Positions 15,790 to 21,099 of a stretch of DNA of 21,099 nucleotides are shown in pieces. The translations under genes and the position numbers were made by a program. The first letter of the stretch is position 1, and each line of letters starts with the position of its first letter. Below the pieces are notes generated by a model. It saw nothing but the letters and a program-made list of their open reading frames with translations, was not told the origin of the DNA and did not search any database. Origin of the DNA: Candidatus Paracaedibacteraceae bacterium UBA6184 (GTDB lineage: Bacteria > Pseudomonadota > Alphaproteobacteria > UBA6184); NCBI GenBank assembly GCA_002422845.1, contig DITM01000058.1, positions 1-21,099 on the forward strand. The letters run 5' to 3'.

Positions 15790-15804
15790 AGAAAGAGAGC
15801 CAAA

Positions 15805-16461
15805 ATGAAAAAGAGTGAATTTCAGAAAATTATAGATGAGGCTGTCGCAAAGGCAATTAAGAAATTGTTGGTTGATACGCCGTTTTTTGAAGCCCTTATG
15901 GAAGAGGCGGTTCAGAAGTTCAATCACGCACTGAAGGAAACCATTGTGAGTGCTGGTGGTATCGCTATGGGGCCAGCAAAGAAGCGTAGTGGAGACGAGT
16001 TTGACCTAGTTGTGGACGATGATGAGGACGAGGTGGTTTCTGGTGAAAAGGAAAAACTGGAGCGTACCGCAAACACTATATTAGAGCGTCAGGGCCAGAA
16101 GATTCGCGAGTCTATGGGTGGGTTTAATCCATTTTCTGGTTCTACAATAGAATCAGCAACTGTTATGAGTGCCGCCGATAAAAAAGTAGCAGTAAACCCA
16201 GATGGTTCGATAGCACAGGTTAGTCCTGATGATTTGATTGTTCCTGATAATTTTGCGGAAATGCTTGGTAAAGATGCAGCGTTTCAGCAAACAATGAAGA
16301 ATGTTAATGCAACAAAAGAAAGTAGGTTTACCGAGACAGAAGAGGAAGAAGTGGTTGAAAAGAAGAAGGTTGGCCGTCCTAAGAGGGTGCCAGTTACTGT
16401 GCTGCATGACGAGATAACGGACAGCATTATGGCTGATTCGTATGGGGATTTGGATATTTAA
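15805..16461 (+). CDS. Unrecognised acidic protein with AT-hook-like motif
   Basis: The 218-residue product starts with a helical segment (1-50), then a very acidic patch (VVDDDEDE, about 69-76), a low-complexity middle, and near the C-terminus EEEEVVEKKKVGRPKRVP. The GRPKR core (190-194) with basic flanks resembles an AT-hook, which binds the minor groove of AT-rich DNA. I do not recognise the family. It lies between protease and scaffold genes, so a prohead-core or internal head protein is likely from context; the basic motif could touch packaged DNA. The ribosome-binding site is AGAAAGAGAG just after the protease stop. Confidence 0.78.
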   Translation: MKKSEFQKIIDEAVAKAIKKLLVDTPFFEALMEEAVQKFNHALKETIVSAGGIAMGPAKKRSGDEFDLVVDDDEDEVVSGEKEKLERTANTILERQGQKIRESMGGFNPFSGSTIESATVMSAADKKVAVNPDGSIAQVSPDDLIVPDNFAEMLGKDAAFQQTMKNVNATKESRFTETEEEEVVEKKKVGRPKRVPVTVLHDEITDSIMADSYGDLDI

Positions 16462-16477
16462 GAAAGGCGTGATGTCG

Positions 16478-17857
16478 ATGTTTGATTTTAATAAGTTGGC
16501 AATTATTGGGTGTGGTAAGGCGATTGAGTTTGGCAAGTTGGCGCATAGATATTGTGGTGGCTTACTACACGATCTAGAAAGTAAATTAGTAGATTTCTCG
16601 ACTACCGTATATTCAGAAAAGATTGAGGCGGCTACAACAGAGCCTACAGTTGATAAAGTGCCAGATCCTGTCGAGATAAAGCGCGAATGTCCTGTTCGCT
16701 TCTATAATGATGAATATGAAGATGTCTATATTAGTTATAACGACCTTCAAAGTATGTGCGGAGAAACTAAGCCATTTACAGAAACAGAGATGAGGTCATT
16801 TGACAACTTGAGAACTGTTGGTTTTACTGTTAATGAAATTAAGAATGTTGTGAAGAACTGGCTCTATAATCGTAACACGCCTAGTGTTTTTGATAAATCA
16901 ATGTTAATTACCGAACGTGCAGCGCGCGAAGCCTTCATTATGAAGTATGTAAATCCTGAAGATTTAAGCACTATAACAGAGTGTGTTACTCCTGATGATC
17001 GTGACAAAAAAATGGCTGAGTTTTTACAAGCGCCACATCAATCAATATATCGTGATTTTGATTTTAACGGCTTTGTTACTGCTGCGCGAGAAGAAGTGGT
17101 TGAAAAGGAGTTAGATAAGTCTGGTTTCACAGAGTTACAGAAGGAGTACTTTAAATGTGCCGTAAATGGCAAAGTGTCTCCAAAGTTGGCCGAACTTGAA
17201 AAAGAGCAGTTCGCAACTGAGGTTAAGGGTGAGTTTACACCATTTGACGAGTTAACTATTAATACGGCATCTTTAATGGGTAATGAACGCACATTATTAG
17301 ATAATATTAAATATGCGGCTCGTTTGAATGAATTTGAATCTACTAAAGCCGAAAAACAGGAAAAAATATCTAATTTCTTGAAAACAATATTAAATGAAAA
17401 GATTGATCCAAATTTGGTGGACCCAGAACGAGAAGCACTAGTTGCTGAGATATCAGCGATGAAGTGCGGAGATGAGTTGTCGGCCATGGATCAGATTCAT
17501 AAGTTTCTAGAACATGAAGTAATTAAAAAGCGCAACAGTGAAATTGCCAAAACTAATAGTGCTGAATTTGATGCATCCTCAGATAATATTAAAGAGGATG
17601 CAAAATCAAGCAAACAGATAAAAGATGAAGAGATTATGAAGATTGGCGAAGGCACTGAAAACCTAACACCAGAGGAGCAGTTGCATACATATCTACAATC
17701 AGATGTTATTGTGAAACTAAATCAGGAAGTGGTGGATATTGACAAAAAGGTTGGTGGTCTTGAACCCGCTGGTTATGTTCATCAGCCGTCTTTTGAGAAG
17801 GTTGAAAAAGAAATGAAAAGTCATGTAGTTTGGCCTACCGAAGAAAATAAAGAATAA
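16478..17857 (+). CDS. Unrecognised protein, probable prohead core or virion protein
   Basis: I chose the ATG at 16478 (459 residues) because GAAAGG at 16462-16467 lies 10 bases upstream, similar to the neighbouring genes. ATG 16472 and ATG 16442 are in frame, but the first is too close to that site and the second overlaps the previous gene by 20 bases. The protein is helical, charged and lysine/glutamate-rich, with several likely coiled-coil stretches and no membrane segment. A notable block is SMLITERAAREAFIMKYV near residue 150. I recognise no family. The composition and position, between protease and scaffold, suit an internal head or core protein. The end TAA-AGAAAGG supplies the ribosome-binding site of the bS21 gene. 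Confidence 0.78.
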   Translation: MFDFNKLAIIGCGKAIEFGKLAHRYCGGLLHDLESKLVDFSTTVYSEKIEAATTEPTVDKVPDPVEIKRECPVRFYNDEYEDVYISYNDLQSMCGETKPFTETEMRSFDNLRTVGFTVNEIKNVVKNWLYNRNTPSVFDKSMLITERAAREAFIMKYVNPEDLSTITECVTPDDRDKKMAEFLQAPHQSIYRDFDFNGFVTAAREEVVEKELDKSGFTELQKEYFKCAVNGKVSPKLAELEKEQFATEVKGEFTPFDELTINTASLMGNERTLLDNIKYAARLNEFESTKAEKQEKISNFLKTILNEKIDPNLVDPEREALVAEISAMKCGDELSAMDQIHKFLEHEVIKKRNSEIAKTNSAEFDASSDNIKEDAKSSKQIKDEEIMKIGEGTENLTPEEQLHTYLQSDVIVKLNQEVVDIDKKVGGLEPAGYVHQPSFEKVEKEMKSHVVWPTEENKE

Positions 17858-17872
17858 AGAAAGGTTAAAAAT

Positions 17873-18157
17873 ATGTCTAAAGTGTATAATGTTGAAGTAA
17901 AGTTGCGTAAGAATGAGGACGTGGAACATTTAATTCGCCGGTTTCTCCGTGAAGTAAAGAAGGACGGTGTTTTGAAGGAAGTGGCTAAAAAGGAGTATCA
18001 TCTCACCAAGTCTCAGAAGCGTAAGTTAAAGAAGTCCAAGAGTATTGGGCGCAAGGTGGCAGAAGAGAAGAAGACGCAGAAGAATTTTGAGCGTAACAAA
18101 AAGTTGGCAGAACAAGAAAACAGAGTTGAAAAAAATAATAAAAATATTGCGGAATGA
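17873..18157 (+). CDS. rpsU: Ribosomal protein bS21 homologue (phage-encoded)
   Basis: bS21 is a small basic protein of the 30S subunit that sits near the anti-Shine-Dalgarno end of 16S rRNA and helps mRNA binding. The first 60 residues follow the family pattern: VEVKLRKNEDVEHLIRRF, then a GVLKEVAKKEY segment, then a lysine-rich helix beginning with SQKRKLKK. Bacterial bS21 is about 60-70 residues; this one has 94, the extra being a charged C-terminal helix. bS21 is the ribosomal protein most often reported from phages, and late expression has been described. Here it lies between head genes, behind a standard TAA-AGAAAGG ribosome-binding site, which fits late expression. It probably replaces host bS21 on ribosomes and may favour late phage messages. 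Confidence 0.9.
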   Translation: MSKVYNVEVKLRKNEDVEHLIRRFLREVKKDGVLKEVAKKEYHLTKSQKRKLKKSKSIGRKVAEEKKTQKNFERNKKLAEQENRVEKNNKNIAE

Positions 18158-18318
18158 AAAAACTTTTGATTTTTGTCTAATTATACGTAGTGATACTTGT
18201 CTGGTTTGGGTGCCAAGTCGGACATTAAACAAAAATCGGTGGAGTCGTCTAATATTTTACGTAATCCGAAAGGACCGCGTGTGGAAAAAGAGGCTGAGAA
18301 ACCGGATATTTCTGTAAA

Positions 18319-18376
18319 GAAATAGCTCATAGATGATTTGCTGGGTGTTCCCATGCTCTTTAGACCCTAAAGCGGC
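18319..18376 (+). repeat. Decayed, frameshifted copy of the 5' coding region of the scaffold gene
   Basis: This segment aligns with 18593-18653 inside the scaffold gene: 51 identical positions of 61 by hand alignment, with three single-base gaps and a 20-base exact core (CATAGATGATTTGCTGGGTG at 18328-18347 and 18603-18622). The downstream copy encodes SIDDLLGDPNAPLDPNAA. The gaps break the frame here, so this copy is not translated as that peptide. It shows a past duplication or rearrangement at the start of the scaffold gene. Confidence 0.85.
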
Positions 18377-18410
18377 TGGTTTTTGGGTTTAACTGCTTGA
18401 TCAACATACC

Positions 18411-18487
18411 GTCGATGTGGCGGGAATTTACGCCTGTGGAGATTTATAAGACCCTGTAAAGGGCTGAGTCGCTGAAGCAGGAACCAG
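18411..18487 (+). pseudogene. TnpB-like C-terminal relic / omega-RNA-like 3' scaffold
   Basis: Across three frames the sequence reads AGIYACGD (18423-18443), then RPCKGLS (18449-18469), then KQEP (18475-18486). In this order and spacing these match the conserved C-terminus of many IS200/IS605-type TnpB proteins (ACGD..VRP.....KQEP). The DNA keeps the pattern but at least two frameshifts rule out the protein. In such elements this part of the gene also encodes the 3' part of the guide (omega) RNA. Two stem-loops fit an RNA: GGCG/CGCC at 18419-18434, and CCCT-GTAA-AGGG at 18452-18463 with a GNRA loop. No tnpA or intact tnpB is nearby. It may be a dead insertion or a retained RNA; recognition was by eye and without database support. 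Confidence 0.42.
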
Positions 18488-18505
18488 TTATTCTGGAATA
18501 TAAGT

Positions 18506-18519
18506 GTGTATATATGGCT
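18506..18519 (+). repeat. 14-base start-site repeat shared with the portal gene
   Basis: GTGTATATATGGCT, including the ATG and second codon, is identical at 7091-7104 (portal start) and here (scaffold start). There is no clear Shine-Dalgarno before this ATG, so the shared sequence may itself matter for initiation. The match could also reflect copying between leaders. Confidence 0.6.
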
Positions 18520-19524
18520 AAAAGCAATAAAGATAGCGCAACTACTGAGGCTAAGAGAATTTTATCTAAGCATTTAGATGAGGCTATTGGAGGCAATGGC
18601 TCCATAGATGATTTGCTGGGTGATCCTAATGCTCCATTAGATCCTAATGCGGCACCTACAGCCCCTGCTGCACCTGCTCCTGCTGGTTTGGGTAGTATTG
18701 GTGGGGATTCTTCGGCTGGTGTTGGTGATTTAGATTTGGGTATTCCGCCTGTTGAGGATGGTGGTATTGAGGTTCCTGGACAAGAGGAAAAGCCGCTGGC
18801 TCCGCAGGATGATGATTTGCTTAAGGGTATTGGGGCAGAGTTAGATAAGGGTAATAATGTTGTGATTACGCCGAAAGACCCTAATTCGCTGCAAGAGAAA
18901 CTGAGTACAGATCTTCATTATGTTCCAGATGGTCATATTGGGGCAGGTGATCCTCGCAATGAAGAGTGGTATAACATTATGTCCGACATTATTGAAAAAT
19001 TAAAGTGCGAAAAAGAAGAGTCTGAGAAAAAGAATAAGAAGTTTTTGGACAAGTCGGATAATTTGGAACAGGAAGTTACAGAGGTTAAGAAGAAGTTAGA
19101 TGAGATGGAGCGTAAATATATTGAAACTTTAAAACAGGTTAAAGTTGTATTGGCTGAGTCTGCTGTCAATATGGCGAAGAGCAACTATGTGTGGCAGGTG
19201 CTGGGTAATCAGAATTTAAGTGAAGGTAAGCGCAGACAAGCAATTAAAGATATTACTGAGTGTCAGACTTTGAACGAAGCAAAAGCCTATTTTAAGTCTG
19301 TTGAAAACTTGTCAACTGGGTCCGTCGTTGGTGCATCTAGGAATCATTTTAATAGTGGTTCTCAAGAGAAATTGCAGCAATTTGTCAAAGATTCAGCAAG
19401 TATTCAGGATAATCAGGTTGGTGGACGTAGTGTGAAAATTGATAATAATGGTGGTCGTGTGTTAGGTGAAAGTTTAAGTCCCGAACAAAAAAGAATGCAA
19501 CAAATAGCTGGTATTCGGGAATAA
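18514..19524 (+). CDS. 22: Prohead scaffold (core) protein, gp22-like
   Basis: The scaffold fills the prohead, directs capsid assembly and is then degraded by the protease. The evidence is position (directly before the capsid gene, as in T4) and architecture. Residues 1-145 are low-complexity, rich in Pro, Ala, Gly and Asp. Residues about 150-212 form a long coiled coil (EEWYNIMSDIIEKL onward, heavy in Lys and Glu). After it comes a helical tail with NQNLSEGKRRQAIKDI and LNEAKAYFKSVE, like the end of gp22 in T4-like phages. At 336 residues it is longer than T4 gp22 (269). The ATG lacks a strong ribosome-binding site but shares its 14-base context with the portal start. Part of its 5' coding region also exists as a decayed copy upstream. 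Confidence 0.75.
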   Translation: MAKSNKDSATTEAKRILSKHLDEAIGGNGSIDDLLGDPNAPLDPNAAPTAPAAPAPAGLGSIGGDSSAGVGDLDLGIPPVEDGGIEVPGQEEKPLAPQDDDLLKGIGAELDKGNNVVITPKDPNSLQEKLSTDLHYVPDGHIGAGDPRNEEWYNIMSDIIEKLKCEKEESEKKNKKFLDKSDNLEQEVTEVKKKLDEMERKYIETLKQVKVVLAESAVNMAKSNYVWQVLGNQNLSEGKRRQAIKDITECQTLNEAKAYFKSVENLSTGSVVGASRNHFNSGSQEKLQQFVKDSASIQDNQVGGRSVKIDNNGGRVLGESLSPEQKRMQQIAGIRE

Positions 19525-19536
19525 ATTAATTAATTT
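19523..19536 (+). repeat. 14-base palindrome in the scaffold-capsid gap
   Basis: AAATTAATTAATTT is a perfect palindrome beginning at the scaffold stop and ending just before the capsid Shine-Dalgarno. It could be a protein-binding site or a weak hairpin. Such AT-only palindromes also arise by chance. Confidence 0.4.
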
Positions 19537-19542
19537 TAGGAG
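19537..19542 (+). promoter_or_regulatory. Strong ribosome-binding site of the capsid gene
   Basis: TAGGAG lies 6 bases before the ATG at 19549. It is among the best Shine-Dalgarno matches in the window, as expected for the most abundant virion protein, and it fixes the start. Confidence 0.8.
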
Positions 19543-19548
19543 ATTGTT

Positions 19549-21099
19549 ATGAAGATGTCTATGTTGGAGAGTTTGAAGGCTCAGGCTATTACTAAGATGC
19601 CTGTGGTCAAAGAAGTGAATGATCAGTTGGTGGCTAAGTGGGCCAAGTCTGGTCTGTTGGAAAACCTGAAGGACAAGCGTCAGCAAGGCGTTATGGCTCG
19701 TTTGCTTGAGAATGAAGCGGCCCATGTCCTTAAAGAGGCCACCACAATGTCTGGTGGGGATATTGAGGGATTTGCGTCTGTGGCGTTCCCCTTGGTTCGT
19801 CGTATTTTCGGTGACCTGTTTGCCGAGAAGATTGTGTCGGTCCAGCCGATGAACATGCCATACGGTGTGATCTTCTACTTGGATTTTGTGTACGCCGCTA
19901 ATACCGCTTCTGCAAAGATTGATATGTATGCTGCTGGTGACTCTGTCTACGGTGGTGGTGTGGTCGGTGCCGAGATCATCAATGGTGTGGATGTTGACAC
20001 TAATTCGACTGGTTTCTATGACCTGCGTAATGGTTTCTCTAGCCCGTTTGTTACGACCGCCGTGGTTGGCGTGGCTAACCTTGGCGCACTTATCGATACG
20101 ACAGTTGTTGAGTACGATTGGACCGGTATGGGTGCCAGTGCCGCTATGGTTTCGTCTGACATCGTTTCTAATCACGTTGAGGCGGATATTGGTTGGGATG
20201 CGACTATTCTTAATGACAATGATGCGTATTACTATCGTAAGTATGTGGTTCAGTTGACTGCCGCTGCTTGGGCGCGTTTGAATCTGAGCAACACCAATGC
20301 AATGAATCTTGAGACTACTGGCGTGTTTGGTGACCCGAATATGTTGCCTGCCACGGTTTCGATTGTGCATCGTTTGACGACCCTTATTCCTTCGCTGCGC
20401 CGGATCGTGTTTGTGGCTCGTGCCCTGTTTGCCGATTTGAACGACCTGAAGGCTGCTAATGGTTTGACGCAGAATGTTTACTATCCTATTAAGGACACCA
20501 TTAACGCCGGTTCGACTCTGGGTACTGTGGTTGGTGAAGATTGGTACTTTGAAGGTCCGTCTGACAAGCATTCCAAGTATTTTACAACTGGTTCTGATAT
20601 GCAGGAATTCCCCGAGTTGGATATGAAGATCAACAGCACCAACATTCAGGCCATTAGCAAGAAACTGAAGGCTAAGTGGACTCCCGAGTTGGCGCAGGAT
20701 TTGGCGGCCTATCACAATTTGGATGCCGAAGTTGAAATGACTGGTATCATGTCTGACCATATCGCTCTCGAAATCGACCGCGAAATTCTGACCGACCTGT
20801 TACGTGGCGCGACTGCTGGTACTCGTTACTGGAATCGTCATCCCGGCGTGTTCGTTGATTCTAGCACAGGTTTAGTGCTGACTTCTCCCCCGGACTTCAC
20901 GGGTGCTGTGGACAAGTGGCATGAGACACTGATGATGACGCTGAATGACCTGTCTGCTGTGATCCATCGCAAGACCCTGATGGGGCCTGCCAACTTTATC
21001 GTGTGTGGTCCTGAGACTAGTGCTGTGCTTGAGGCGAGTAATGCGTTCCGCGCTGCGACCGGCTCTGATAAAGAGAAGGGTACGGCTGGCGTGATTAAG
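19549..21099 (+). CDS. 23: Major capsid protein (gp23-like), 3' end outside the window
   Basis: The frame is open from ATG 19549 to the last base (517 codons), so the protein continues beyond the window. It is homologous to T4 gp23, the HK97-fold hexamer protein. Landmarks are QGVMARLLENE (46-56; T4 has a similar KIFENQ segment), FPLVRRIFGDL (80-90), VQPMNMPYGVIF (98-109) and AKWTPELAQDL, followed by a conserved EVEMTGIMSDHIALEIDREI region. A prohead-protease site of the LxE type lies at LKE|A (residues 61-64), where T4 cleaves after E65 of LTE|A. This gene uses more C-ending and CTG/GCC codons than its AT-rich neighbours, as expected for very high expression. A strong Shine-Dalgarno precedes it. 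Confidence 0.95.
   Translation, partial: MKMSMLESLKAQAITKMPVVKEVNDQLVAKWAKSGLLENLKDKRQQGVMARLLENEAAHVLKEATTMSGGDIEGFASVAFPLVRRIFGDLFAEKIVSVQPMNMPYGVIFYLDFVYAANTASAKIDMYAAGDSVYGGGVVGAEIINGVDVDTNSTGFYDLRNGFSSPFVTTAVVGVANLGALIDTTVVEYDWTGMGASAAMVSSDIVSNHVEADIGWDATILNDNDAYYYRKYVVQLTAAAWARLNLSNTNAMNLETTGVFGDPNMLPATVSIVHRLTTLIPSLRRIVFVARALFADLNDLKAANGLTQNVYYPIKDTINAGSTLGTVVGEDWYFEGPSDKHSKYFTTGSDMQEFPELDMKINSTNIQAISKKLKAKWTPELAQDLAAYHNLDAEVEMTGIMSDHIALEIDREILTDLLRGATAGTRYWNRHPGVFVDSSTGLVLTSPPDFTGAVDKWHETLMMTLNDLSAVIHRKTLMGPANFIVCGPETSAVLEASNAFRAATGSDKEKGTAGVIK

Larger units (their letters stand above)
18158..18513 (+). other. 356-base gap between bS21 and scaffold genes, containing gene relics
   Basis: This is the longest stretch without a convincing gene in a densely packed window. 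It holds a decayed copy of part of the scaffold gene (18319-18376), a TnpB-like 3' end (18411-18487), and several small stem-loops. The longest frames inside it lack ribosome-binding sites. One frame (18194-18325) is open for 43 codons without an ATG and encodes a charged peptide of no recognised kind. The last bases before the scaffold start repeat the portal leader. No promoter or T-rich terminator is evident. Confidence 0.75.

Noticed and set aside
18045..18317. 90-codon + frame overlapping the end of the bS21 gene
   Set aside because: It begins within bS21 in another frame and lacks a ribosome-binding site. Its tail may reflect the TnpB-like relic, but it is not a credible gene.
18361..18435. 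Possible tRNA or group I intron in the bS21-scaffold gap
   Set aside because: No cloverleaf with a proper acceptor stem and T-loop could be built, and group I core motifs were not found. The local hairpins fit better with the TnpB/omega-RNA-like relic.
19474..20760. Long antisense frame (428 codons) on the - strand
   Set aside because: It lies opposite the scaffold end and capsid gene. The product is rich in His, Arg and Ile with no recognisable domain, and the + strand has an unmistakable gp23. It is a by-product of the codon bias of the capsid gene.

Overview
The window reads as part of the genome of a T4-like tailed phage (myovirus-type head and packaging module), deeply diverged from T4. 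Every supported gene lies on the + strand and genes are packed tightly, with several ATGA or TAATG overlaps. The DNA is AT-rich. The diagnosis rests on a run of recognisable T4-type proteins: a primase, the gp47/gp46 recombination nuclease, large terminase (gp17), portal (gp20), prohead protease (gp21), scaffold (gp22-like) and major capsid protein (gp23). The host cannot be inferred from this window. I saw no tRNA, rRNA or CRISPR array.

Layout. Positions 1-3890 hold replication and recombination genes: the C-terminal part of a TOPRIM primase, then one polypeptide fusing the SbcD/gp47 nuclease with the SbcC/gp46 SMC-type ATPase. Positions 3890-5380 hold three small genes: a zinc-ribbon protein, an unknown 150-residue protein, and a 220-residue protein that looks like a degenerate copy of the terminase ATPase domain. 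Positions 5406-8991 are the packaging motor and portal. Positions 8988-14778 hold three unrecognised proteins and a 761-residue protein with three tandem discoidin-like domains, where T4 has only the small genes 67 and 68. Positions 14885-17857 hold a small membrane protein, the prohead protease and two unrecognised proteins. Positions 17873-18157 encode a phage copy of ribosomal protein bS21. A 356-base gap follows, then the scaffold gene and the major capsid gene, which runs off the right edge.

How it fits together. Portal, scaffold, protease and capsid protein build and mature the prohead, and the terminase fills it. The capsid protein has an LxE|A cleavage site near residue 63, which fits the protease encoded about 4.4 kb upstream. 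bS21 sits among late head genes, so it is probably made late and could bias host ribosomes toward late phage messages. The genes between portal and protease are probably head components, but only the discoidin-like one has a recognisable fold.

Most interesting points: the terminase-like ATPase paralogue directly before the terminase; the gap at 18158-18513, which holds a decayed copy of the start of the scaffold gene next to what looks like the frameshifted 3' end of a TnpB gene or its omega RNA; the fused gp47-gp46; phage bS21; a hairpin over the terminase ribosome-binding site; and the three-domain discoidin-like protein.
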